Shown: piece by piece, positions 1 through 7,517 of the stretch | Position numbering within the stretch: the first letter of the stretch is position 1 | Layout of the letters: every line of letters begins with the position of its first letter | Assembly (NCBI GenBank): GCA_902628235.1 | Contig: CACOMD010000004.1 | Span: forward strand, 1-64,000 | Direction of reading: 5' to 3' | Source: an uncultured Prochlorococcus sp. | Lineage (GTDB): Bacteria > Cyanobacteriota > Cyanobacteriia > PCC-6307 > Cyanobiaceae | DNA: 64,000 nucleotides | The notes under the pieces: generated by a model | The model's input: the letters and a program-made list of their open reading frames with translations, nothing else | What the model was told of the DNA's origin: nothing | Database searches by the model: none | Made by a program: the position numbers and the translations under genes

Positions 1-234
1 TGATGAAAATGAATCTGTGTCAAAATCACTAGTAGAAGCTTGGTTTAAACCTTCGCCTCCAGCAAAAAGTGGATTTTTAGTATTTAAAGATTTAAATGCG
101 TTTTGATTAATCTCAATATCAGATTGAGAATAATTAGACACATCTATAAGGTTAGCTTCAGAAGCATTAGCAGCTATTGGTGCCAAGACACCAATAGCAG
201 CAGGTGCTAGAAGTAACTTTTGAAATAATTTCAT
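1..234 (-). CDS. Outer-membrane porin, short class (5' part only)
   Basis: The N-terminal 78 residues of a protein whose gene continues beyond the left edge. It begins MKLFQKLLLAPAAIGVLAPIAANA, a Sec signal peptide nearly the same as that of the porin just upstream on the same strand. The mature part runs about 50 residues and ends in DSFSS, which matches the SFSSTTT segment at the start of the barrel region of the upstream porin. The SLH domain found between these points in the neighbour is absent, so this looks like the short, SLH-less class of cyanobacterial porin. The start lies 15 bp after the neighbour's stop, so the two are probably co-transcribed. A purine-rich AAAGAAG precedes the ATG. 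Family assignment rests on the signal peptide and junction only. Confidence 0.75.
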   Translation of the reverse strand, partial: MKLFQKLLLAPAAIGVLAPIAANASEANLIDVSNYSQSDIEINQNAFKSLNTKNPLFAGGEGLNQASTSDFDTDSFSS

Positions 235-249
235 AGTACTTCTTTAGAA

Positions 250-1791
250 TTAGAACCTAAATGTAGTTTGTAAAACAGCTCCGAAGATGTCATCGTTTTT
301 ATCAGCTCTCACATCAGAACCACCAAAGATACCAGGAGTTATCTCAATAGAATCATTTGGACGGAATGAGTAGTATGCTTCCCAAAGGAATGGATCTACA
401 TCTTCTACACCAGCAGTAACATTGTCTTCACCTTTGATTGGCTGGCCGAAAGCAACGCCAATTGTATCATCAGCTTGGAACATGTCCTGCCAATTGAAAG
501 CTATCGAATAACCACTACCATTTTGATAACCACCAATGTTATCAGCAAAATCAACTGTGTCATAACCAATTGAAACTGAAGGAACAGCTGTTCCTGTTTC
601 ATCAGGTCTAAACCATGCTCTTAATGCATATCCACTCTTGTCTACACTTTCATCAATTGCGTCAGTTGAGTAGTAGTGGAAAGCATCAAATTTTCCATGC
701 TGAGTAGTATAAGTTCCTGATAAATGCCAGTTATCTGTTGTGTAAGCTACCTGTACATTCAACTTATTAGTATCAGCATCGGTTAAGAAACCGCTTGTAC
801 CTTGAGCACCCTTTGAATTAATAGTAATACTTGAAGCAAAACCATTATCCGCAGTGTACTTTAAGCCAAGACCTGTTGAAGTACTCGCACCGAATGCAAT
901 TCCGTGACCACCGAATCTAAATGCTTTAAGCACTTTAGGCTTATAAACAGAAGGAGTAGCCGCAAGCATATAGTAGTTCTCGATCTTAGGACCTACTGTA
1001 GCTTCAACTTTATCTCCGATAGGGAATGTGTACCAGATTTTATCGACTGTGATGACACTATCGCCACTACCAGCTTCGTTTAAATAGTTACCTGGCTTAC
1101 TTGTAAAATTCTCAAAACCATCACTAGTTTTTAATCTTACATATAAGTTGTCATCACCAGTGAAACTTGTATTCAAGTTCATTTGGTAAACATAACCTAC
1201 AGATAAAGCCTCAGAATGCTTATCTTTCTTAGCTGTTTGAGTTTTGACAGTCTCATTTGTTCCATCGCCATCAACATCACCTACAACAGTACCTGATCCA
1301 AAACCGGTTGTTTCACCTAGGTCAGAGTTACCATCAACTGCACCAAATACGAAAACAGCCTTTCCGTCTAATGTTGTTGTAGAAGAGAATGAACCAGCTT
1401 CGAATTCGTTCATTCTAGCTTCGATTCCATCTACACGACCTCTTAGAAGAGCGATCTCACTAGAGAATTCATCGATAAGAGTTCTTTCTACGTTAGTTAC
1501 TTCAGCTACGTTTCCTAAGCAAGAATTAACAATAGCTGCAGCTTCAAAACGTGTTAATGATTTGTCACTTACATCAACGCTACAACCTCTTGAGTTAACA
1601 AGATCTTTGATTGACTGGTGTGCCCAATCTCCTGGCTGAACGTTTAAATAATTGTTTGTAAATCCTGTAGACCTTGAGCTACTTGAGTAGCTATTCATGT
1701 CTTCAAGATTGATGTCAGAAGCTTGTGCAGCTATTGGAGCAATCATGCTCACAGCAGCACCAGCAACCAACAATTGTTGGAAGAGTTTCAT
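250..1791 (-). CDS. SLH-domain outer-membrane porin (Som/OprB type)
   Basis: A 513-residue porin that should form a beta-barrel in the outer membrane and pass small solutes. Visible parts are a signal peptide ending near residue 24 (IAAQA), an SLH-like domain at about 47-95 (VQPGDWAHQSIKDL, then TRFEAAAIVNSCL), a short coiled-coil at about 100-132, and a long region of alternating aromatic and polar strands ending in F-R-F, the typical C-terminal barrel signal. The SLH domain of such porins binds peptidoglycan-linked polymer and the coiled coil spans the periplasm. The ATG follows GTGTGAGG by a few bases, a sequence complementary to the core of the small RNA Yfr1 (separate entry). It is the first gene of a two-porin unit with the partial gene downstream. 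The C-terminal part carries acidic, glycine-rich loops. Confidence 0.93.
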   Translation of the reverse strand: MKLFQQLLVAGAAVSMIAPIAAQASDINLEDMNSYSSSSRSTGFTNNYLNVQPGDWAHQSIKDLVNSRGCSVDVSDKSLTRFEAAAIVNSCLGNVAEVTNVERTLIDEFSSEIALLRGRVDGIEARMNEFEAGSFSSTTTLDGKAVFVFGAVDGNSDLGETTGFGSGTVVGDVDGDGTNETVKTQTAKKDKHSEALSVGYVYQMNLNTSFTGDDNLYVRLKTSDGFENFTSKPGNYLNEAGSGDSVITVDKIWYTFPIGDKVEATVGPKIENYYMLAATPSVYKPKVLKAFRFGGHGIAFGASTSTGLGLKYTADNGFASSITINSKGAQGTSGFLTDADTNKLNVQVAYTTDNWHLSGTYTTQHGKFDAFHYYSTDAIDESVDKSGYALRAWFRPDETGTAVPSVSIGYDTVDFADNIGGYQNGSGYSIAFNWQDMFQADDTIGVAFGQPIKGEDNVTAGVEDVDPFLWEAYYSFRPNDSIEITPGIFGGSDVRADKNDDIFGAVLQTTFRF

Positions 1792-1795
1792 TTTA

Positions 1796-1803
1796 CCTCA
1801 CAC
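1796..1803 (-). promoter_or_regulatory. Likely Yfr1 small-RNA binding site over the porin RBS
   Basis: On the coding strand the leader reads GTGTGAGGTAAA directly before the ATG. The eight bases GTGTGAGG are perfectly complementary to CCUCACAC of the conserved Yfr1 core ACUCCUCACAC, and GAGG doubles as the Shine-Dalgarno. In Prochlorococcus MED4, Yfr1 is reported to repress two outer-membrane protein mRNAs by pairing near the translation start. The match here is seen; its use as a target is inferred. Confidence 0.6.
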
Positions 1804-1879
1804 AAAATAACCCTAAAAAGGGGTACCATAACTTTAATGGCTGCAACTTAAAATTGCCAGAACCAAAAGATTCGTAATT

Positions 1880-1897
1880 ATGTATAAAATTATACAT
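1880..1897. repeat. Inverted repeat between glyQ and the porin
   Basis: A 7-bp perfect inverted repeat, ATGTATA-aaat-TATACAT, lies 48 bp past the glyQ stop and about 90 bp before the porin start. It contains TATAAT on the minus strand and could be a -10 element, an operator or a weak hairpin. The sequence does not decide among these. Confidence 0.35.
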
Positions 1898-1944
1898 TTA
1901 CCTTCCTTTAATGTGCTCTAATCATATTTTTTAACTTGTTGTTC

Positions 1945-2781
1945 TTATTTATTTGCCCAGGAGCTAGCAACTTCTTTTGCTAGATTTCTTATTTTTTCAA
2001 TATATTGGGCTCTATCAGTAACAGAAATCACTCCTCGTGCATCAAGTAAATTGAAGCTATGACTACATTTCAAAACAAAATCTAAAGCTGAGAAGGTTAA
2101 ATTTTTAGAAATTAAATTTTCAGCCTCCTCTTTATATAAGTTGAAAAGCTTCCTTAGATTATCAGGATTTGATTCTTTAAAATTAAAATTACATTGATCT
2201 TTTTCAAAATCTAGCCATATATCACTATAAGTTGTATTCTTATCCCAGTTTAAATCCCAAATACTATCTTTATTTTGAAGGAACATTGCAATCCTTTCTA
2301 AGCCATATGTAATTTCTATAGGGATAGGAAAGCAATCAATTCCTCCACATTGCTGAAAATAAGTAAATTGGGTAACTTCCATACCATCTAACCATACTTC
2401 CCAACCAACACCCCATGCCCCGAGAGTTGGAGATTCCCAGTTATCTTCAACAAATCTTATATCATGATTCTTTGTAATTATTCCAATCTTTTCTAAAGAT
2501 TCTAAATATGTTTCTTGAATCTGATCAGGAGATGGTTTTATTATTACTTGATACTGATAGTAATGTTGTGCTCTATTAGGATTTTCACCAAACCGTCCAT
2601 CTGTAGGCCTTCTACAAGGTTCAGCATAAGCGACGGACCATTTCTTTGGACCTATTGCCCTCAAGAAAGTATGGGGACTCATCGTTCCTGCACCTTTCTC
2701 CGTATCGTAAGGTTGCATAATCAAACAACCTTTTGAGGACCAAAATAAATTTAAATTTTGAATTATATCTTGAAAAAACAT
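1945..2781 (-). CDS. glyQ: Glycyl-tRNA synthetase alpha subunit
   Basis: Charges tRNA-Gly with glycine as the alpha part of the bacterial alpha2beta2 GlyRS; the beta subunit gene glyS is not in this window. The 278-residue length is about normal for GlyQ. Family signatures are clear: [21 protein letters not shown] near residue 20, then [20 protein letters not shown] around 55-73, [19 protein letters not shown], and [11 protein letters not shown] (class II motif 3 region). The ATG at 2781 gives the standard N-terminus [10 protein letters not shown]. It is the last gene before the porins and is followed by about 150 bp of non-coding DNA that must carry the porin promoter. Confidence 0.97.
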   Translation of the reverse strand: MFFQDIIQNLNLFWSSKGCLIMQPYDTEKGAGTMSPHTFLRAIGPKKWSVAYAEPCRRPTDGRFGENPNRAQHYYQYQVIIKPSPDQIQETYLESLEKIGIITKNHDIRFVEDNWESPTLGAWGVGWEVWLDGMEVTQFTYFQQCGGIDCFPIPIEITYGLERIAMFLQNKDSIWDLNWDKNTTYSDIWLDFEKDQCNFNFKESNPDNLRKLFNLYKEEAENLISKNLTFSALDFVLKCSHSFNLLDARGVISVTDRAQYIEKIRNLAKEVASSWANK

Positions 2782-2902
2782 CTTTATAAATTAGTAAATA
2801 TATATATGTAAGGTTTATAAAATTATAATTTTTTTTTAATTAAAATGGCAATTAATTTGACTTTTGCCTCTTTTAAAATTTGCATTTTTGAAAAAACATA
2901 AA

Positions 2903-2932
2903 AGTAAAAAAATATTCCGCATTGGAATATTT
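2903..2932 (-). terminator. Rho-independent terminator of the DUF1824 gene
   Basis: Read on the minus strand, 5 bp after the stop at 2937 there is a perfect 9-bp stem AAATATTCC-aatgc-GGAATATTT that runs straight into a T tract at 2909-2903. The stem occupies 2910-2932. Position, stem and T tract agree with termination before glyQ. Confidence 0.75.
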
Positions 2933-2936
2933 AAGA

Positions 2937-3335
2937 TCAATAATTTTTAATTACGAAAAAGCTCAATGGGAAGGGACCATAAGTTAGTGAATTTAGTGAA
3001 GGATCATCATAATGACATGTTAATAAAATCCCTTCTCCAAGACCATACTCTGATCTTATGTACACTTCTCCTGTTTTTTGATTTCCTTTCAAAAAAACAT
3101 TTCCTATTGACTTTAATTTTTCAAAGTCGTTAAAACTTATAGAGGAATATTTTTGAAGAAATGCCTTTAAGGCATTTTTTGCTTCGTTATCACTTTTAGC
3201 CATAATACCAATAGTAATCCAATCGGTTTCTCTTATTTCATTATCCAATTCTCTGGAAAGTTTTTGAATTTGATTCTTATCAAGTATCGGAGCAGTTTTG
3301 TACTTATTTAAATCAATTAATTGACTAATTTGCAT
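2937..3335 (-). CDS. DUF1824 family protein
   Basis: A 132-residue soluble protein recognised as the cyanobacterial DUF1824 family, whose biochemical role I do not know. Landmarks are a helical N-terminal half (LDKNQIQKLSRELDNEI), the segment DWITIGIMAKSDNEAKNALKAF, and the C-terminal stretch GEGILLTCHYDD followed by YGPFPLSFF. No signal peptide or membrane segment is visible. It sits 31 bp downstream of the MIF-like gene on the same strand and ends at a strong terminator, so the two probably form one short transcript. Confidence 0.8.
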   Translation of the reverse strand: MQISQLIDLNKYKTAPILDKNQIQKLSRELDNEIRETDWITIGIMAKSDNEAKNALKAFLQKYSSISFNDFEKLKSIGNVFLKGNQKTGEVYIRSEYGLGEGILLTCHYDDPSLNSLTYGPFPLSFFVIKNY

Positions 3336-3366
3336 GTTTTTAAAAATTCAAACAATTTAAGACTTC

Positions 3367-3702
3367 TCAACCAAAAGTCCTATTGTTCCAAGCCCACATA
3401 CTTGGATCAACATTTTGAAAGTATATATAGATTCTATCTATTGAAATTTCCAGTTCATTAGAAAAAAATTCACAAATCGACTTTGATATTTTTGAAGGTT
3501 CGAGTGATCCAATTGATTTAATTTCAATAAAGCAACATGGTTCGCTTGATCCAGAAAAAAACATTTGTAATGAATCATTTAATTTAACCATTACATAATT
3601 CTCAGGCTTATTTAATAAAGAAGAAATAAAATCTGAACTTTTTGATAAGAGAATTTGTCTATTTTCAATCTCTTTATTAGTAGAAATATTTAATAAGGGC
3701 AC
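3367..3702 (-). CDS. MIF-like tautomerase
   Basis: A 111-residue member of the macrophage migration inhibitory factor/tautomerase superfamily. The catalytic proline follows the initiator Met (MPLLN) and would become N-terminal after Met removal. The active-site lysine region (LNKPENYVMV) aligns with GKPPQYIAV of MIF. Further signatures are FSGSSEPCCFIEIKSIG, ISIDRIYIYF and the C-terminal WAWNNRTFG. Length is normal for a single-domain MIF protein, which trimerises. The MIF family tautomerises phenylpyruvate and related keto-enols; the physiological substrate in cyanobacteria is unknown. It is probably the first gene of a two-gene unit with the DUF1824 gene, and divergent from the methyltransferase gene across a 144-bp gap. 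Confidence 0.9.
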   Translation of the reverse strand: MPLLNISTNKEIENRQILLSKSSDFISSLLNKPENYVMVKLNDSLQMFFSGSSEPCCFIEIKSIGSLEPSKISKSICEFFSNELEISIDRIYIYFQNVDPSMWAWNNRTFG

Positions 3703-3846
3703 TTTAGTATTTATTATGAATGACTACATTATTGCAAAAATAATACAAAGATTGATATTAAAACATTCTAATTCTTAATTTTTATTTAGTGTTATGATCA
3801 CGATTCCTAAAAATCAATATTAGCTTAATAAATAATATATTTTGTT

Positions 3847-4482
3847 TTGGAAATACTAACTCATAAGCAAAGACAAAAGCCAGATGAGACAAATGATAGT
3901 GAGTTTTACTCTTCTCCTAAATTTGTTTATCATTTGGATTCAAATTTTAGAAAAAATCTTTCTAAACTTTATGAAGAAGAGATTAAAAATAATTCTTCTG
4001 TTCTTGACTTAATGTCAAGCTGGGATAGTTATCTTCCAAAGAATCTAAAATATAAGAAAGTTATTGGTCATGGTTTAAACAAAGAAGAACTTAAGAGAAA
4101 TAACGCTTTTGATGATTATTGGGTACAAAATTTTAATGTTAATCAAAAGATTCCACTTGAAAATGAAACTATTGATTATTGCTTAATGGTTGCAGCTTGG
4201 CAATATTTACAATTTCCAGAAAAAATATCAGAAGAAATTGCAAGAATTTTAAGTTGTAGTGGGAAATTGATAATAGCTTTTTCAAACAGGGCTTTTTGGC
4301 ATAAAGCTCCTAACATTTGGACTTACTCAAATGAGACAGAGAGGATTCAATATGTCAGGAATATCCTGGTAGCGAATGGTTTCTGTGAACCAAGAGTAAT
4401 AAAAAAATTTACTAAAGAAAATTCCTTTTTACCTTTTTTAAATCATGATCCTTTTTATTGTATTATTTCTGAAAAGAAATAA
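3847..4482 (+). CDS. SAM-dependent methyltransferase-like protein (class I)
   Basis: A 211-residue protein resembling the 'type 11' methyltransferase-like group found in cyanobacteria. The motif I position reads SSVLDLMSSWDSYLP (about residues 50-64) in place of the usual glycine-rich loop. After it come VIGHGLN, a motif-IV-like YCLMVAAWQYLQFP and the SGKLIIAFSNRAFW strand. The only start that keeps the conserved N-terminus is TTG at 3847, because the first ATG codon is at about residue 56. Substrate unknown. Loss of the GxGxG loop leaves open whether it binds SAM. It stands alone, divergent from the MIF-like gene. Confidence 0.7.
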   Translation: MEILTHKQRQKPDETNDSEFYSSPKFVYHLDSNFRKNLSKLYEEEIKNNSSVLDLMSSWDSYLPKNLKYKKVIGHGLNKEELKRNNAFDDYWVQNFNVNQKIPLENETIDYCLMVAAWQYLQFPEKISEEIARILSCSGKLIIAFSNRAFWHKAPNIWTYSNETERIQYVRNILVANGFCEPRVIKKFTKENSFLPFLNHDPFYCIISEKK

Positions 4483-4576
4483 TAATTTGTCATCAGAAAA
4501 ATTAAGAGTAATTATTTTTCAAAATTAGTCCTAATTAATAATTTTGTATATCATTGGATAGATAAATAAAAAATAA

Positions 4577-4822
4577 ATGGGCTCTAAAAGAGAAAAATAT
4601 CCTGAAAAATGTCCATGGGACCTTGGTCCTAAACAACATTTAGCAGAAAAGGGTAAATGGACTTTGAGGTCAGGAGAAACCTGCGTAAGTTTTAGTAAAA
4701 ACAAGCTAGATAAGAATTACTTTCATGTAATTAGCAATGAAAATGAAGAACAAATATTGGCATTTAGAGCCAGATTGTTATACCAAAAACTCCTTGATAA
4801 AGGATTCCGTTTAGTTGAATAA
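4577..4822 (+). CDS. Conserved small hypothetical protein
   Basis: An 81-residue soluble basic protein beginning MGSKREKYPEKCPWDLGPKQ. Two cysteines (KCPWD and ETCVSF) and several Trp residues are notable. The C-terminal half, NEEQILAFRARLLYQKLLDKGFRLVE, should be one long helix. I recognise it as the kind of small conserved protein seen in marine picocyanobacteria but know no function. It converges with the DUF3386 gene, whose stop is 46 bp away. Confidence 0.6.
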   Translation: MGSKREKYPEKCPWDLGPKQHLAEKGKWTLRSGETCVSFSKNKLDKNYFHVISNENEEQILAFRARLLYQKLLDKGFRLVE

Positions 4823-4868
4823 AAGATTCAAAATTTATTTAAACCATAAATAAGTTATAAATAAAAAT

Positions 4869-5516
4869 CTAAATTGCAGATAACTCTTTAAAAAAATACT
4901 CAACTTTTTTGTTTTTTTCATCATCATCTAGAAATTTTATAATCCTTGACTCAAGCACCCATACATTTTTAATTCCTAATTTTACAAAATTATCCTCATA
5001 TTTTAATAACCTAGATTTTGGAGTTAAAGTTTTGATATCTAATTGCTGACTTGAGTATTTCTTACTCAAAAACCCATCTCCAGTATCTAAGAATTCTTGA
5101 ACAAATATCTCAATTACAACACCATGAATTTTTCTAAAAACCATATTAATTTTCTTATCTTTAACTATATATTTATCTCCCTCATTTTTACCTGAGACTT
5201 CTATTAATATTCCTTTATCCGATTCACCTAAAAATTTAAAATTATTATTCTTGTGAGACTCAGTAAATTCTCTTTTAACTCTATGAATAGCAACCTCAAA
5301 TAACTGAGATGATATCCTTTTGACAATATTATTATCAAAGATATTTTTTATTTTTGGCTTAAAGTTACTATCTAAAATGAACTCTCCTTCAATAGACTTA
5401 TTATTATCTACAAAAATACATTTTCCACCGTATCCATTAAAAGTTTTAGGCCATGTATATCTATAATCATATGCTTCTTTGAAGATTTCTTTGCAGTTAA
5501 ATTTTGAAGGAACCAT
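4869..5516 (-). CDS. DUF3386 family protein
   Basis: A 215-residue soluble protein that I assign to DUF3386, a cyanobacterial/plastid-lineage family of unknown function. Characteristic segments are FKEAYDYRYTWPKTFNGYGGKCIF near the N-terminus, EVAIHRVKREFTESH in the middle, MVFRKIHGVVIEIFVQEFLDTGDGFL, and a C-terminal YFFKELSAI. There is no signal peptide or membrane helix. The gene stands downstream of pcb, but a strong terminator at 5545-5575 separates the two transcripts, leaving only about 30 bp before the ATG, so it may depend on read-through or a very short promoter. Confidence 0.65.
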   Translation of the reverse strand: MVPSKFNCKEIFKEAYDYRYTWPKTFNGYGGKCIFVDNNKSIEGEFILDSNFKPKIKNIFDNNIVKRISSQLFEVAIHRVKREFTESHKNNNFKFLGESDKGILIEVSGKNEGDKYIVKDKKINMVFRKIHGVVIEIFVQEFLDTGDGFLSKKYSSQQLDIKTLTPKSRLLKYEDNFVKLGIKNVWVLESRIIKFLDDDEKNKKVEYFFKELSAI

Positions 5517-5544
5517 TTGAGTTAAAAATAAAAGAATTAATAGA

Positions 5545-5575
5545 CAAAAAAAAACCTCTCAAAGAGAGAGGTTTT
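5545..5575 (-). terminator. Rho-independent terminator of pcb
   Basis: Twenty bases after the pcb stop (minus strand) is a perfect 10-bp stem, AAAACCTCTC pairing with GAGAGGTTTT (5551-5575), with a 5-base loop and a run of nine T on the minus strand. This is the clearest terminator in the window. Confidence 0.9.
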
Positions 5576-5595
5576 GGTAATTAAGTTTTAATTAA

Positions 5596-6657
5596 TTAGC
5601 CATTTTGAGAAATTTTTGCATTTTCCATATTGTCAAATGCTTGACCAATTTTCTTAAAGTCAAATCCCATAGCTCTTAAAGCATGCCATAAATGGCCTTG
5701 CAAGAAGAAGAAACCTAGATAGAAATGTACATTTGCTAACCAAGCTCTTGAACTGTATGCTCCCTCTCCTAAATCAACTGTATCAGTAAAATATGGAGCG
5801 AATTGGAATTCTAATTTTAGTGGAGCTCCATAAAGGTCCTCCGCATAAATAGTTGTATTTGAAGCACACCAGAAAGCTGCAACAAAAGCACAGAATGAAA
5901 CTCCTACTACAGAGTATGAAAGGATAGCTTCTCCACCTAATAAACCTTTACCTTTGAATTCAGTGTATTCACCAAATTGCTTAGTAGCTATATGGAAAGC
6001 TCCTCCAATAATCTCTAAGAAAGCTAGAAAAGCATGTCCACCCATGATATCTTCTAGGCTGTCAATTTTTAAGAAATCAAACTGATGATTCCAAATAGCT
6101 GCAATATCAAGATTATAAATAACCTGTCTTGTTGAACCAATCGCAGGATCATAAATTCCATGAATACGAGCCCATTCAACAAACATAATTGCTCCAAGAC
6201 CTAGGAAGATTAAATGATGGCCAAGAATAAATGTTAGCTTATCGGGATCATCCCATTCAAAGTCAAATTTTTGAGGCTTACTTCCTTCAGGATAATCTCC
6301 CAAATCACCTTCAAATTTATTTGAGTGTAGTAAACCACCTGCTCCAAGAACTGCAGAGAAGATTAAATGTAATGTTGCTATCACTGTAATTCCATATGTT
6401 TCTGTGATAACTCCATTTTCCACTCCTCCAATTCCAATGCCGGCAAGGTGTGGTAAGCAAATTAAATTTTGAGAACCCATTGGAATAGTGGCGTCATATC
6501 GTGCTAATTCAAATAGAGCAAAAGCACCAGCCCAAAACATCATTAATCCAGCATGGGCTGCATGAGCGGCAATAAATTTGCCAGATCTGCCTACAACGCC
6601 AGAATTTCCTGCGTACCAATCATAGGTAACATCAGATTTTCCGTAACTTTGTAACAC
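5596..6657 (-). CDS. pcb: Chlorophyll a/b-binding antenna protein Pcb (IsiA-like)
   Basis: A 353-residue six-helix thylakoid antenna protein of the CP43/IsiA/Pcb family, which binds (divinyl) chlorophylls and feeds a photosystem. Signatures include GRSGKFIAAHAAHAGLMMFWAGA, FILGHHLIFLGLGAIMFVEWARIHGIYDP, IWNHQFDFLKIDSLEDIMGGHAFLAFLE and the C-terminal SRAWLANVHFYLGFFFLQGHLWHALRAMGFDFKK; the many histidines are chlorophyll ligands. The large lumenal loop of CP43 is absent, as in all Pcb/IsiA. The start is GTG at 6657. It lies downstream of flavodoxin on the same strand, an arrangement like the iron-stress isiAB pair, and from memory its sequence differs a good deal from the main PcbA of high-light strains. 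It could therefore be an iron-stress antenna; the subtype is inference. Confidence 0.95.
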   Translation of the reverse strand: MLQSYGKSDVTYDWYAGNSGVVGRSGKFIAAHAAHAGLMMFWAGAFALFELARYDATIPMGSQNLICLPHLAGIGIGGVENGVITETYGITVIATLHLIFSAVLGAGGLLHSNKFEGDLGDYPEGSKPQKFDFEWDDPDKLTFILGHHLIFLGLGAIMFVEWARIHGIYDPAIGSTRQVIYNLDIAAIWNHQFDFLKIDSLEDIMGGHAFLAFLEIIGGAFHIATKQFGEYTEFKGKGLLGGEAILSYSVVGVSFCAFVAAFWCASNTTIYAEDLYGAPLKLEFQFAPYFTDTVDLGEGAYSSRAWLANVHFYLGFFFLQGHLWHALRAMGFDFKKIGQAFDNMENAKISQNG

Positions 6658-6681
6658 GTGAAATGAAAATAAATAAGTAAA

Positions 6682-6879
6682 TTGAATCTATTGCCAAACT
6701 TGGTTAATTTGACTCATTCTTTACAATTTTTAGTAAGAAGTAAAGAAAGAACTAAATCAGCATATCAAAAGCTACAAAAAAGCTTCAAAATATCTTCAAA
6801 GGAATATTCCAATAAAGTTATTTTGAAGCTTTGTGAATATTTGGAAAGAATTAGCCCAAAGAAGGAATTTCTCCTTTAA
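6682..6879 (+). CDS. Doubtful small ORF antisense to the pcb/isiB gap
   Basis: A 65-codon frame on the opposite strand to pcb and flavodoxin that fills nearly the whole 193-bp gap between them and overlaps the last 29 bp of the flavodoxin gene. The predicted product is basic and helical (RTKSAYQKLQKSFKISSKEY). It has only a TTG start and no clear ribosome-binding site. It would overlie the pcb leader or promoter, so it may be chance or a short antisense transcript. Kept because codon use is not unlike that of real genes here. Confidence 0.22.
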   Translation: MNLLPNLVNLTHSLQFLVRSKERTKSAYQKLQKSFKISSKEYSNKVILKLCEYLERISPKKEFLL

Positions 6880-7375
6880 GTTGTGTAGCCCATGACTCTA
6901 GACGAGAGTCAGTCAAGTCAGATTCACTATCTTCATCTAGCGGTAAACCACAGAAACTTTCACCAATGATACTTTTGGATTCCTCAAAAGTGTAAGAGGC
7001 TTTATCAACATATCCAACCATGTCAGCGCCTGCTTTCTGGAAGTAGCTATGTAACTCTTCCATAGCATCGCAGTAATTTTCTGTGTAAGTAGAAGAATCT
7101 CCAAGACCAAAAATAGCCACCTTTTTACCAGATAGACTTAGTTCGCCAATATCTTCTAATATTGAATCCCAAGCAGTACCTGATCTTTCTTCATCTGCAC
7201 CGGTATTCCATGTTGGAATGCCACAAATGATTCCATCTAGACCTTCTAATTCTGAAAGATCATCTACATCTGAAACATCTTTAGGTGAATCAGCAGATGA
7301 AATGAAATTGTGAAGACGATCTGCAACGTCTTCTGTTTTTCCAGTTGTAGTAGCGTAGTAAATTCCTACAGTCAT
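6851..7375 (-). CDS. isiB: Flavodoxin
   Basis: A 174-residue long-chain flavodoxin, the FMN electron carrier that replaces ferredoxin when iron is scarce. The phosphate loop is YYATTTGKTEDVADRL at residues 6-21. The FMN-stacking loops are GIPTWNTGADEERSGTAWD and FGLGDSSTYTENYCDAMEELH. The C-terminal GLPLDEDSESDLTDSRLESWATQLK is typical of cyanobacterial IsiB. It is followed on the same strand by pcb after 193 bp. The 142-bp gap to the divergent gene at 7518 must hold its promoter; I see AT-rich palindromic pieces such as CTTATAAG there but no convincing Fur box. Confidence 0.96.
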   Translation of the reverse strand: MTVGIYYATTTGKTEDVADRLHNFISSADSPKDVSDVDDLSELEGLDGIICGIPTWNTGADEERSGTAWDSILEDIGELSLSGKKVAIFGLGDSSTYTENYCDAMEELHSYFQKAGADMVGYVDKASYTFEESKSIIGESFCGLPLDEDSESDLTDSRLESWATQLKGEIPSLG

Positions 7376-7517
7376 AACTTCAAATTGATTACCTTAAAAT
7401 AATAAAATAAAAAAGATTGAATTAAATCTTTTAAAAACTCTTTTTATGTAAAATTTTATACTTACTTATGTATAAAACACTTATAAGAACATAAATTAAC
7501 TTGTATTTGTAAATTCC

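Noticed and set aside
1244-1639. 131-codon plus-strand frame inside the porin gene
   Set aside because: Ser/Thr/Pro-rich shadow of the porin's coding strand; no independent support.
2788-2870. AT-rich stretch between glyQ and the DUF1824 terminator as a possible RNA gene
   Set aside because: Apart from the terminator at 2903-2932, only simple A/T tracts are seen, with no stable fold.
7376-7517. Possible Fur box before flavodoxin
   Set aside because: Only short palindromes such as CTTATAAG occur; none resembles the 19-bp Fur consensus well enough.
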